Shown: one piece after another, positions 44,550 through 53,079 of the stretch
Position numbering within the stretch: the stretch's first letter is position 1
Layout: the number at the start of each line of letters is the position of its first letter
Program-made: the position numbers and the translations under genes
Origin: Dysgonomonas sp. 520
GTDB taxonomy: Bacteria; Bacteroidota; Bacteroidia; Bacteroidales; Dysgonomonadaceae
Assembly (NCBI RefSeq): GCF_010501095.1
Contig: NZ_QVMP01000015.1
Span: 1-64,000, forward strand
Direction of reading: 5' to 3'
Length of the DNA: 64,000 nucleotides
Notes under the pieces: generated by a model
The model's database searches: none
Told to the model about the DNA's origin: nothing
Seen by the model: only the letters and a program-made list of their open reading frames with translations

Positions 44550-46865
44550 ATGTACAAGCACAAATTTTTATGCTTCTGGTTTATCCTAATCGCACTTTAT
44601 CCGGCATCGCTTTTGGCGCAAACGTTCAAAGTAAGTGGTACTGTTGTGGATGGCAAAACAAAAGAGCTTCTTATGGGGGTTCCCATATTGGTGAAAGAAA
44701 TGGATGGAACGGGAACGTCCACTTCGGCAGACGGGCAATACTCGCTCTGGTTGGAAAAAGGCAGCCACACACTCTCAATCTCCTATGTTGGTTATGAAAC
44801 AAAAGAGATTAAAGTATCCGTAACAAAAAATATGCGGCAAGATGTTGTGCTCAGCCAATCGAGCATAAGCCTCGACGAGGTTGTCATATCGACGGAGCGT
44901 CCCGATGCAAATGTTAGTGCTCCGCAAACCGGTGTGCAAAAAATGACAGTGCAAGAGGTGATGAAACTACCCGTGCTGATGGGCGAAAGGGATGTTCTGA
45001 AAGCCTTACAGTTGACTCCGGGCGTGAAGGCGGCCAGCGAAGGTGGCGCCGGTTTTTTTGTCAGGGGAGGAAGTTCTGACCAGAACCTCATCTTGTTGGA
45101 TAACGTTTCTCTTTACAATGCCTCGCACTTGTTGGGTTTCTTTTCGACATTCAACACCGACATCGTGCGCGATGTAACCCTTTACAAAGGGGCTATGCCT
45201 GCCCAATACGGCGAGCGACTGGCGTCTATTGTAGATGTTCAGCAACGAAGCGGCGATGTGAACGGCTACCATGCTTCGGGCGGAATAGGGTTGATTTCTT
45301 CCAACCTGACTCTCGAAGGCCCTATTCAAAAAGGGAAGTCATCTTTCATCATCGGAGGCAGGCGGACCTATGCCGACGCAATTGCCCGTTTGTCGGGAGT
45401 GGAAGAGGCCAGCAATGCCTATCTATACTTCTACGACCTGAATGCGAAAGCAAACTTTGCACTTACAGATAAAGACCAGCTTTCTTTTTCGGGATATTGG
45501 GGAAAAGATAAGATGGTTCTGAAAGATTTTGCCGACACGGACTGGGGAAATCTGGTTGCTTCATTGAAATGGAATCACAGAATGAATTATAAGTGGTCTT
45601 CTGCCACAACACTTAGCTTCAACCGCTACGCCTATCATGCGAATGCAGATATAGGTATAGACGTATCTGTTACGGCAGATATAAAGGACTTTGGATTCAA
45701 ACAGGAGTTTATTTACAACAGGAATCCGAACAATGAATGGCGATTTGGACTGAATAGCATCTATCACCGGGTGGCTCCGGGCGATCAGAAGGCGGGAACC
45801 GCTCGCCTTAATTTATTGCCCCGATATGCTCTTGAAAATGGGGCGTATGTCTCAAACCAATGGAAACTGACCGATAATCTTGAAATTGTTTACGGACTCA
45901 GGATGTCTGCTTTCATGGCAATGGGTAAGGGCGAATACTATACTTTGGATAGCGAAAAGAATGTATTGGACACAACATACTATAAAGGAGGGAAAGTGGT
46001 GAAAACATACATCAACCTGGAACCCCGTTTTTCTGCCGCATATAAACTGAACGATTTATCCTCCATAAAAGCGGCGTATGCAAGAACTACACAGAATATG
46101 CACTTGCTCCAACATAGTGCTATGGGCACACCGTACGACAGATGGACTATGAGTTCCAATAATATAAAACCGCAGATAGCAGACCAATATTCGTTAGGGT
46201 ATTTCCGCAATTTTGACAACAATACATTCGAATTTAGCGTTGAGGCTTATTACAAGGATATGAAAAATCAACTCGATTTTAAGGATAACGCCGAATTTGG
46301 AGATACTGACATCGTGGAAACTGAACTTTTGAGCGGGAAAGGACGAGCTTATGGCATTGAGTTGATGTTGAAAAAACGTGTCGGGCGATTAACGGGATGG
46401 ATAGGATATACTCTTTCCAAATCGGAAAAGAAGATAGACGGAATCAATTTCGACCGTTGGTATAGTGCGCATCAAGACCGCACGCACGACATATCGATTG
46501 TAGGTATATACGAACTGACTCCCAAATGGACAGTTTCTGCCGCATGGGTCTACTATACGGGCAATGCCTTGACATATCCGAGTGGAAAATACCAGATCGA
46601 CGGCAAAGAGGTGATGTATTACGCCGAGCGTAATGGTTACAGGGCTCCGGCTTATCACCGCTTGGACTTAGGGGCTGTGCACACTTTGAAGAAAACCAAA
46701 AAGTTTACGTCGGAACTTGCCTTTAGCCTTTATAATGCTTACGGGAGGGAAAATGCGTATATGATAAATTTCAGGACAAACGATGACGACCCTACAAAAA
46801 CTTCTGCTTATCAGTATTCATTGTTCCGTTTTATACCCTCTATCTCGTGGAATTTCAAGTTTTAA
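44550..46865 (+). CDS. TonB-dependent receptor paired with a DUF4249 lipoprotein
   Basis: 771 residues. Signal peptide about 1-23 (ending LLAQ), carboxypeptidase-like regulatory domain about 25-115, plug with the segment FVRGGSSDQNLILLDNVSLYNASHLLGF, and a barrel ending in FIPSISWNFKF with terminal Phe. The plug form 'RGGSSDQNLILLD' is typical of receptors encoded with DUF4249 proteins rather than SusD. The ligand is unknown. The DUF4249 gene follows after 29 bases. The upstream region carries a direct-repeat operator candidate. Confidence 0.93.
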   Translation: MYKHKFLCFWFILIALYPASLLAQTFKVSGTVVDGKTKELLMGVPILVKEMDGTGTSTSADGQYSLWLEKGSHTLSISYVGYETKEIKVSVTKNMRQDVVLSQSSISLDEVVISTERPDANVSAPQTGVQKMTVQEVMKLPVLMGERDVLKALQLTPGVKAASEGGAGFFVRGGSSDQNLILLDNVSLYNASHLLGFFSTFNTDIVRDVTLYKGAMPAQYGERLASIVDVQQRSGDVNGYHASGGIGLISSNLTLEGPIQKGKSSFIIGGRRTYADAIARLSGVEEASNAYLYFYDLNAKANFALTDKDQLSFSGYWGKDKMVLKDFADTDWGNLVASLKWNHRMNYKWSSATTLSFNRYAYHANADIGIDVSVTADIKDFGFKQEFIYNRNPNNEWRFGLNSIYHRVAPGDQKAGTARLNLLPRYALENGAYVSNQWKLTDNLEIVYGLRMSAFMAMGKGEYYTLDSEKNVLDTTYYKGGKVVKTYINLEPRFSAAYKLNDLSSIKAAYARTTQNMHLLQHSAMGTPYDRWTMSSNNIKPQIADQYSLGYFRNFDNNTFEFSVEAYYKDMKNQLDFKDNAEFGDTDIVETELLSGKGRAYGIELMLKKRVGRLTGWIGYTLSKSEKKIDGINFDRWYSAHQDRTHDISIVGIYELTPKWTVSAAWVYYTGNALTYPSGKYQIDGKEVMYYAERNGYRAPAYHRLDLGAVHTLKKTKKFTSELAFSLYNAYGRENAYMINFRTNDDDPTKTSAYQYSLFRFIPSISWNFKF

Positions 46866-46894
46866 GGTAGCATTAAAAAAATATAAACTATAAT

Positions 46895-47695
46895 ATGAAA
46901 AAGATAATATATATAATACTGGCAGTGGCATCGTCTTTCTTGGTTTCTTCTTGCGAGAAAATAGTAACGGTTGATCTGCACTCGGTTGAACCCAGGTTGG
47001 TGATAGAAGGAAAGGTTCCCCTGAATGAATATGCAACCGTCAGGCTCACCACAACCAAAGATTTTTACTCGGACAATGAGTTTGAGCCTATTCTTGGAGC
47101 CGTGATCACAATTGAGGCAGACAACGGAGAATTTGATACTTTAGACTACGATCCTTTAAAAAAGTTATACGTTAGTGATAAAATCGTGGGACAGGAAAGG
47201 GTTACCTACAACCTGATGGTTGTATTGGATGAAGCAGAATATACCGCAACATCAAAAATGCCTCCTCTCGTGCCCATAGATTCTTTAACGATGGATTTTG
47301 TTAAGTCAGTAAATACCAAATACCCATATCCGTATGTACATTTTCAAGATCCTGTGGGCAAAGAAAATGACTACTACCGCCACCTCGTATTTATCAATGG
47401 CAAAAAGCATACATTGAACGACGACGCCATGACTTCCATGGATCACTCGGATGGTATTTATGTGAGCCGGCTTATAACGGTCAGTTCAAATGATGAGGAT
47501 AATCATCCCATAAAAAAAGGAGATGAAATAACAATCGAGCAGCAATGTTTGGATAAGAGTTGTTTCAAATTCTTCAATACCCTGAGTAACATAGACAATT
47601 CGATGAACAACCCCACAACCAACATTGCAGGAGGTGCGTTGGGATATTTCAGCGCATACTCTTTTACCAGAGCTTCTATAATTGCCGAATGGTAG
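46895..47695 (+). CDS. DUF4249 domain lipoprotein
   Basis: 266 residues with a lipobox signal (MKKIIYIILAVASSFLVSSC). The start of the mature part, EKIVTVDLHSVEPRLVIEGKV, is diagnostic of DUF4249, which begins with an Ig-like fold (ATVRLTTTKDFYSDNEFEPILGA). These proteins are encoded beside TonB receptors lacking SusD and presumably serve as surface-exposed ligand-binding or accessory lipoproteins. This one is on the short side of the family. A terminator follows immediately. Confidence 0.9.
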   Translation: MKKIIYIILAVASSFLVSSCEKIVTVDLHSVEPRLVIEGKVPLNEYATVRLTTTKDFYSDNEFEPILGAVITIEADNGEFDTLDYDPLKKLYVSDKIVGQERVTYNLMVVLDEAEYTATSKMPPLVPIDSLTMDFVKSVNTKYPYPYVHFQDPVGKENDYYRHLVFINGKKHTLNDDAMTSMDHSDGIYVSRLITVSSNDEDNHPIKKGDEITIEQQCLDKSCFKFFNTLSNIDNSMNNPTTNIAGGALGYFSAYSFTRASIIAEW

Positions 47696-47716
47696 AAAAC
47701 AAAGATAAGAAATGAG

Positions 47717-47753
47717 AACGGTTGGCTATGAAAATAGTCAACCGTTTCTTTTT
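47717..47753 (+). terminator. Terminator of the receptor/DUF4249 operon
   Basis: Arms 47717-47729 and 47734-47746 pair over 13 positions with one G-T wobble, loop GAAA, then TCTTTTT. The 603-base duplicated block begins exactly in this T tract. Confidence 0.8.
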
Positions 47754-48348
47754 CGTAGTTTTATATGAGTTGTGTGCGATGTGATTTCTTTAGGTTTTAC
47801 GCCATCTTGTTTATAGTTGCGGCTTCCTCTTCTTTTTTCGATATTATATTTTTAGCTATCATCAGGCAGGCAAATATTATTCCCGGCACAAATGATGCGA
47901 TTCCTGCAATGAGGAATACGGTGGACGGGTTGCTTCCGGTTTTTATTATCTCCGTAACAACGGTAACGGTCATATACAATGACCCGACGAACAGAAACAT
48001 ACCAAGAATAATGCCCAGAGTTCTGCTTTTTATTATTAATTGCAAGATTAAAGTAAATGCCAGAATAAGTATTGGCAAACACAGCGCTTCTCCGCTGATC
48101 TTGTTACTTGCCAACCAAAACATCGACAACAGGATAAAGAATATCTCAGGAGCGATGGATAAAGTTCGATTAGTAGTTTTCATCTGTTTTTTTAGACTTA
48201 GGTGTTTTTTTTATAAAAATTAATGATTTCCCATGATTTATAACGAAAGATAAGACAAATAAATCGAATGAAAAAAATTTAACTCTGTTTCCCGCATATT
48301 TAAGATTTGCGTGCCTGTTTGTCCCTTGATATTTTTTACGTAAAATGA
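47746..48348. repeat. Direct repeat, copy 1 (603 bp), carrying a membrane protein gene
   Basis: Nearly identical to 53206-53809 in the same orientation, offset 5460. Thirteen substitutions fall in the coding part, all between 47896 and 48061; the flanking 150 bases on the left and 210 on the right show only a one-base indel and a few changes near the right end. Recombination between the copies would delete the AraC-FISUMP-thioredoxin module. Confidence 0.95.
47797..48183 (-). CDS. Four-helix membrane protein of unknown function, copy 1
   Basis: 128 residues, predicted to have four membrane helices (EIFFILLSMFWLAS, LCLPILILAFTLILQLI, ILGMFLFVGSLYMTVTVV, IAGIASFVPGIIFACLMI) and a charged C-terminal tail (KKEEEAATINKMA). 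No motif recognised. The plus strand of the same DNA also has a long open frame, but comparison with copy 2 (53257-53643) settles the coding strand: 12 of 13 differences are third positions here, and the proteins differ only at residue 90 (Phe here, Ser there). Confidence 0.85.
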   Translation of the reverse strand: MKTTNRTLSIAPEIFFILLSMFWLASNKISGEALCLPILILAFTLILQLIIKSRTLGIILGMFLFVGSLYMTVTVVTEIIKTGSNPSTVFLIAGIASFVPGIIFACLMIAKNIISKKEEEAATINKMA

Positions 48349-48371
48349 TACTTTATATAAAAATAATTACG

Positions 48372-48379
48372 TATATTTG
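48372..48379 (+). promoter_or_regulatory. Candidate -7 box for the AraC regulator
   Basis: TATATTTG, exact TAnnTTTG match, 290 bases before the AraC ATG. A start near 48385 would place the palindrome at 48409-48429 and its T run in the leader RNA. Confidence 0.4.
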
Positions 48380-48408
48380 TACTCTGATTGCGTATAATGT
48401 TTTGCGTT

Positions 48409-48438
48409 CTGTCACTTGGTAGGTGGCAGAGGTTTTTT
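48409..48438 (+). promoter_or_regulatory. Palindrome followed by T run: operator or leader terminator
   Basis: CTGTCAC-N7-GTGGCAG at 48409-48429, then AGG and six Ts (48433-48438). In RNA it forms a 7-bp hairpin (one G-U) with a U tract, like a weak terminator. The same 21-bp motif occurs inverted at 49579-49599, beyond the AraC gene. The remainder of the 485-base stretch before the gene holds an AATATATC/GATATATT hairpin, a nine-codon frame (48481-48510) and a hairpin near 48600-48630. Confidence 0.55.
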
Positions 48439-48668
48439 AGTTCGAATATATCTTACTGTTTATGAGGGAGATATATTAATATGAAAAATGTAAATCTTTT
48501 TTTTCTGTGACTTTAGTTAAACAACATAATCACACCTTGCTGAACTTTGCGGCTATATAGAGACATACATAGCTAATAATCAATGACATGATTTGCTTCT
48601 TTCGGTTGTTTTGCATATCAACCGAGAAAGGTACTTGTTAAACTTTTTTTAAACATTGCGAAAACAAG

Positions 48669-49496
48669 ATGGAAATACCGGATATAAAACAAAACAAGAA
48701 CATTGAATACATACCTCTGAATAACGGTGGGCAGTATAATTCGCTATCTGGAAAAACCAGAATATTGTTCGTTATGGAAGGAGCTGTGTATGCCGAGTCT
48801 TCTTATTTTCATGATTCGCTTGTTTGCGAAAGGATGATGTTCATTTTGCCAGAAGAAAGCGATATTTGTCTTCAGGCAAAGGGTGATGTCTCCATTATTA
48901 TTATACATACAGAAAATATTATCAAATGGAGCAAGTGTTTTTCTCCGGAAGAGAAAAATAGCTTGAGGATAAAGGATGGATACAGGATGAAGCCGGGATT
49001 CATCTGTCTGGATATCATAGAGGTGGTGTACGACTATCTGAAAACCTTACAAGCATATATCTCTTTCGATGTGGTTTCGGCTAAGTTGGAAGAGATAAAA
49101 CTTAGGGAATTCTTCCTTATCCTCAGCAAATTATATCCGGCGGAACAATTGCACAGCTTCCTGAACATGTATATGATCTCCGACTTCTATTTCACGGAAC
49201 AAATCAGAATCAACTACAGGAAGGCGCGTAATATACAGCAACTGGCACATCTAGTCAATTTCAGTTATTCGGGATTCAATAAAAAATTCAAGAAGGTGTT
49301 TGGCACTCCGGCATACAGTTGGATGCAGAAGAGAAAAGCGGAAGATGTTTATAATGAGCTAAGTAAATCGTCAAAGAGTATAAAGGAAATCTCTACGGAT
49401 TTCAACTTCATATCCTTGTCTCACTTTAATGAATTTTGTCATAAAATGTTTGGGCAGTCGCCCCGGCAGGTAAGAAAACAGCAAACAAACGGATAA
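48669..49496 (+). CDS. AraC family transcriptional regulator
   Basis: 275 residues. The C-terminal about 95 residues hold two helix-turn-helix motifs: QQLAHLVNFSYSGFNKKFKK and IKEISTDFNFISLSHFNEFC, with the family ending FGQSPRQVRKQ. The N-terminal 170 residues look like a cupin-type sensor (LFVMEGAVYAESSYFHDSL...MMFILPEESDICL). It resembles regulators placed upstream of surface adhesin genes in Bacteroidales, and the FISUMP gene follows on the same strand. Copies of a 21-bp palindrome lie before and after the gene. The ligand is unknown. Confidence 0.9.
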   Translation: MEIPDIKQNKNIEYIPLNNGGQYNSLSGKTRILFVMEGAVYAESSYFHDSLVCERMMFILPEESDICLQAKGDVSIIIIHTENIIKWSKCFSPEEKNSLRIKDGYRMKPGFICLDIIEVVYDYLKTLQAYISFDVVSAKLEEIKLREFFLILSKLYPAEQLHSFLNMYMISDFYFTEQIRINYRKARNIQQLAHLVNFSYSGFNKKFKKVFGTPAYSWMQKRKAEDVYNELSKSSKSIKEISTDFNFISLSHFNEFCHKMFGQSPRQVRKQQTNG

Positions 49497-49578
49497 AAAC
49501 CAATGGCTAAAAAGCAAAACAATGTGACCGGATTTACTATTTTTTTTGATTTTGAGGAATGGCGTATTTCTGTAACCT

Positions 49579-49599
49579 CTGTCACCTACCAAGTGACAG
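49579..49599. promoter_or_regulatory. Perfect 21-bp palindrome, candidate operator upstream of the FISUMP gene
   Basis: CTGTCAC-CTACCAA-GTGACAG: perfect 7-bp arms. It is the inverted copy of the motif at 48409-48429 (the spacer there is the reverse complement). It lies 233 bases before the FISUMP start. The rest of this 335-base gap shows no gene, only AT-rich DNA without an exact TAnnTTTG box. Confidence 0.55.
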
Positions 49600-49831
49600 A
49601 TGTTATGTGTTTTCGGAATGTAATATAAAAGTAAGGAATATAATCGGTCAAAATACACAAAATGAACAAAATGACCTATCCGTGGCATGTTTTTCATTGG
49701 GAGCAAACAATTAAAGGTACAGGCTTTATAAAGATTCATATTATATAAATCACAGATAATACAGCAAAACATAGCATTATGCAAACACAAAAGTTGTCCA
49801 TAGAGTATAAACAATTAAACAAAAAAAAATT

Positions 49832-51523
49832 ATGAAAATAGTAAATCACACAATCAAGAACCTGTTGCTGGCAGCGATGTTGTTTCCGGCAACCTTTACG
49901 GCATTGCACGCCCAGGTAACTGTTGGTTCGGATACAGAGCCTACAAAGGCTGCCTTGTTGGAACTCAAAACACAGCAGACAGCCGGGACTGTCCCTTCGG
50001 TTATCGATGATGCCAATATCACTTCCACTACAGGCGGCTTGTTGCTTCCCCGCGTCAAACTGGTAAATGTCAATACGATGCAGCCGTTTATTGCAAACAA
50101 TAATGCCGATTGGGTTGCCAACACCAACTCTATTAAAGAGAAACTTGCCGGGCTGATGGTCTATAACCTGACCAATGACGGGATTTTCTACCCCGGGGTC
50201 TACACCTGGGACGGTTCCGCATGGATGACCTCAGGGGTTAATCCCGCCAGCTCTTCCATTGCCGGGCAGCCCAAAGCCTTCACCTTCTACGAATCGGGTC
50301 AGGGAACAGTCGATGCCCTTGAAATCATCGTCAAGGGTCCGGGTACATGGACTTACCAATGGTACCAGGTAACGGGCAATAACGTACATGTGCGTATCGG
50401 CAAGCCTGTGGGTGAAGCCGGAACTATATATACAACTACCGCTGATGCTGATGCAGCCGGAGCCAACACTTCGAAATTCAAGCCTCAGGCTGTACTCAAA
50501 GGCACTACCCGCGATGCGCGTAATACCGGCTTTTACAAATTCTATTGTGTCGCTGAGAGTGATCAGGGTGCTACACTGACCTCTGAAACGGCCGAAGTGG
50601 CTGTGGGGTGCGGGGCTAAGGATAATATGGGCGAATGGGTCTCTTTTATGTGCTTTAACCTGGGTGCTACCAAACTGACCATTGCCGATCAGATAGGACA
50701 CCCGATGAATTACTCTGCCGATTCGGAGGGTAGTGCGCATTATTACATTGCAAATGAAGAGCAGGTTCTCGGCGATTTATACCAGTGGGGGCGTATTGGT
50801 GATGGACACCAAAAGCGTGGAGTGTCAGCAGGCTTTGTTCCAGGACAGGCAACCGCGGGTAGCAATAAGGTAAATTATAATACAACTACTCCTCCAACAT
50901 ACGAGAATGGTAACCTACTTGGTACTTATCAGCGTTATCCTATGCAGCAGGTAGCTCGTTCCAATGCTACCTACTATGGTAAGTTTATTATTCCCGGTTC
51001 ATCTCAAAATTACAATTGGGCATTTAACCTGCCGACTAGCGAGATAGACCTGTTATGGCAAACAGCCCGTTTTGCACCTAACGACCCTTGCGCTAAAATT
51101 AATGCTGACGGTTTGACCTACATGACCTATTATCCTGCGGCGAGTTCAAGCGCTGCCGGCGGGGCATCCACTACCAATTGGCGTATACCTTCGCAGGACG
51201 AATGGGGCAGAATTTTCAAGGGCGGGGGTATAACAGGTCCCACTACAACCGCCACAGCTAACACCTGGCAATGGAACTCTACCAATTGCCGTGGTATGGA
51301 AATTAAGCCTGATGGCGTTACCACTACCCTGTTTTTGCCCGCTACTGGCCGTCGGCATGCCGGTAATGCTTTGCTCGGTGCCCAAGGTATGTATGGCTAC
51401 TATTGGAGCAGTAGTATCCTTGGTACTAATGCCTACTTCATGAGCTTCCTCGCTGGTGCGGTATATCCTGCTGGCAGCACCTACCGCGGCGTCGGCCATG
51501 CGTTGCGTTGCGTCAAAAACTAA
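49832..51523 (+). CDS. Secreted FISUMP (Fib_succ_major) domain protein
   Basis: 563 residues, exported (MKIVNHTIKNLLLAAMLFPATFTALHAQ). The mature start VTVGSDTEPTKAALLELKT is typical of Bacteroidales surface proteins. A middle region (about 145-265) looks Ig-like (TWTYQWYQVTGNN). The C-terminal FISUMP domain (about 275-563) shows VSFMCFNLGA, LYQWGRIGDGH, WRIPSQDEWGRIF, FLPATGRRH, YWSSS and ALRCVKN. It has six cysteines, all after about residue 240, consistent with disulfides. The gene is visibly GC-richer than its neighbours, suggesting recent transfer. Likely role: cell-surface structural or adhesive protein; FISUMP function is not established. Confidence 0.88.
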   Translation: MKIVNHTIKNLLLAAMLFPATFTALHAQVTVGSDTEPTKAALLELKTQQTAGTVPSVIDDANITSTTGGLLLPRVKLVNVNTMQPFIANNNADWVANTNSIKEKLAGLMVYNLTNDGIFYPGVYTWDGSAWMTSGVNPASSSIAGQPKAFTFYESGQGTVDALEIIVKGPGTWTYQWYQVTGNNVHVRIGKPVGEAGTIYTTTADADAAGANTSKFKPQAVLKGTTRDARNTGFYKFYCVAESDQGATLTSETAEVAVGCGAKDNMGEWVSFMCFNLGATKLTIADQIGHPMNYSADSEGSAHYYIANEEQVLGDLYQWGRIGDGHQKRGVSAGFVPGQATAGSNKVNYNTTTPPTYENGNLLGTYQRYPMQQVARSNATYYGKFIIPGSSQNYNWAFNLPTSEIDLLWQTARFAPNDPCAKINADGLTYMTYYPAASSSAAGGASTTNWRIPSQDEWGRIFKGGGITGPTTTATANTWQWNSTNCRGMEIKPDGVTTTLFLPATGRRHAGNALLGAQGMYGYYWSSSILGTNAYFMSFLAGAVYPAGSTYRGVGHALRCVKN

Positions 51524-51529
51524 TTAATG

Positions 51530-51575
51530 CACCTCACCCCCGCCTCTCCAAGGGGAGAGGAGCCGTAAAGCCACG
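51530..51575 (+). repeat. GC-rich hairpin between the FISUMP and thioredoxin-like genes
   Basis: CCTCTCC-AAGG-GGAGAGG pairs perfectly over seven bases, preceded by CACCTCACCCCCG, as in family E. No T run follows, so it is more likely a repeat or a processing/attenuation site than a full terminator. Confidence 0.5.
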
Positions 51576-51607
51576 GATATCCGAGTTACGAAAATACAAG
51601 ATAACAA

Positions 51608-52861
51608 ATGATACTAAGGATTATATATATTATTGGGTTGCTATTCTTTCTCTCCCCCTTCGGGGGAGCCGGAAGGGGTTTTGCCCAGACCCTCGAAGTT
51701 GAATTGCCATACTGCTCAGGCAGGGAGTATTCTCTCTGCCTGTTGCAAGGTACAGGACAGGATACTATCGCTATGGGATTATTGGATGACAAAGGCAAAG
51801 CTATAATCAGTTTTCCTCTAAACTACCGGGGCGTAGGCCGTCTGACTATAGAGCAGTGCGGGCATATGCGCAATATAATACTTAATGGAGAAAAGCGTAT
51901 TACATTAAGCGAGGCGGACAGCCTCGAAGCCAAGACCATATTTACACATTCGCCCGAAAACAGTTTTCTGATCGAAGCCATGGCAAAACAGAACAGGATT
52001 CTTAAAGACTATTACCGCCTGGCCAATGGCCAAACGGAGCAGTTTATGATATTCGCTTCTCCCGAACAACGTATGAAGGCGGTAGAAAATGAATACAAGG
52101 CTTTTCGGGGTGAGATTAGCGGTAGTCCGCTCTATGCCGCACGTGTACTTGAAATACTCAATCTGTTGACGGGTGTCGGCAGTTCGTTCATTATTTCAGA
52201 GCAGCAGATGTTAGAAGAACAGCGCGGGTTTATTGTCAATAAGGTGAATTTCAACGACCTGTATACCTGCGGATTTTGGAGTCAAACGCTGGAAGCATGG
52301 GTACAAATGACCTCGCAAAACGATACTTTACTCTTAACCAATACCCGGCACATGCTCGACCGCTGTGGGGGGGACATACCCATCCGCAGAGAACTCACAC
52401 AAACAATTATCCGTCTATTCTCTAAATATGCGAAAGACAACCTGCTGGCTGAACTGGGCACCGAATACCTGACCATGCCCCTGAACGGGCAATTAGCTCC
52501 GGAAATAGTTGTTAGTGATGGCACATCCTTTATCCCCAAAAGCAGCCTGATCGTCTTTTACGAAACAGGTTGCGGCAACTGCCACTACGAGCTCGAAAAC
52601 CTCAAAGCAAAATATTCTCTTTTGTCCAACAAACATAATGGTCTCAGGATAATCTCTATTGCAGCCGATATCGGCAAAGAAGTGCATGAAGAAACATCGG
52701 CAAAGTTACCATGGGTGGATAAATTTTGCGACTTCAAAGGGTTTGACGGAGACAACTTCAGGAATTACGGCATTGTAGGTACACCCACTTATATCCTGAC
52801 CGATAAAGAAGGCATTGTTAGGGGAAGGTATGCACAGCTAAAGGAATTAATAAAAGATTAA
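51608..52861 (+). CDS. Periplasmic thioredoxin-like protein (TlpA/ResA type)
   Basis: 417 residues. The N-terminus has a hydrophobic signal (IIYIIGLLFFLSPFGGAGRGFA|Q) partly encoded by a palindromic repeat (51652-51668). Residues about 30-300 form a domain as found before TlpA-like modules in Bacteroidota, with few recognisable motifs. The C-terminal thioredoxin domain (about 300-417) carries the redox motif CGNC in FYETGCGNCHYELENL and the cis-Pro segment VGTPTYILTD. It should act as a disulfide oxidoreductase on exported proteins. It follows the six-cysteine FISUMP gene on the same strand and may serve it. Confidence 0.85.
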   Translation: MILRIIYIIGLLFFLSPFGGAGRGFAQTLEVELPYCSGREYSLCLLQGTGQDTIAMGLLDDKGKAIISFPLNYRGVGRLTIEQCGHMRNIILNGEKRITLSEADSLEAKTIFTHSPENSFLIEAMAKQNRILKDYYRLANGQTEQFMIFASPEQRMKAVENEYKAFRGEISGSPLYAARVLEILNLLTGVGSSFIISEQQMLEEQRGFIVNKVNFNDLYTCGFWSQTLEAWVQMTSQNDTLLLTNTRHMLDRCGGDIPIRRELTQTIIRLFSKYAKDNLLAELGTEYLTMPLNGQLAPEIVVSDGTSFIPKSSLIVFYETGCGNCHYELENLKAKYSLLSNKHNGLRIISIAADIGKEVHEETSAKLPWVDKFCDFKGFDGDNFRNYGIVGTPTYILTDKEGIVRGRYAQLKELIKD

Positions 52862-52864
52862 GTT

Positions 52865-53079
52865 AACCCGTAGTGCATTAATCATACAATACAAGTTTTT
52901 AAATTGTTAATATTCCTGTTGTTTAATTTATTAATGAGTTGTATAACTGTCAGAGTCATTATCTTAGATAATATTCTGTTTTTGAAACCATCAAAATATT
53001 TAGCATAATTTCTACGAATCATAAACTGGTCACATAATTGAGAGAATAAAGTTTCAATACGTTTTCTTGATTTACGGAA
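52865..53079 (-). pseudogene. IS982-family transposase remnant with its terminal repeat
   Basis: On the minus strand, 65 codons remain without frameshift, beginning FRKSRKRIETLFSQL and containing DQFMIRRNYAKYFDGFKNRI, closing with a stop at 52882-52884. This is the conserved C-terminal part of IS982-type transposases. Immediately beyond the stop is the presumed element end AACCCGTAGTGCATTA (52865-52880). The 5' three quarters of the gene are absent; the break at about 53080 abuts a nested hairpin repeat. Its end sequence matches the family A MITEs. Confidence 0.85.

Noticed and set aside
47765-48223. Plus-strand open frame of 152 codons in the duplicated block (also at 53225-53683)
   Set aside because: The two copies differ almost only at third positions of the opposite-strand gene; the plus frame would have to tolerate those changes at other codon positions, and its composition is atypical.
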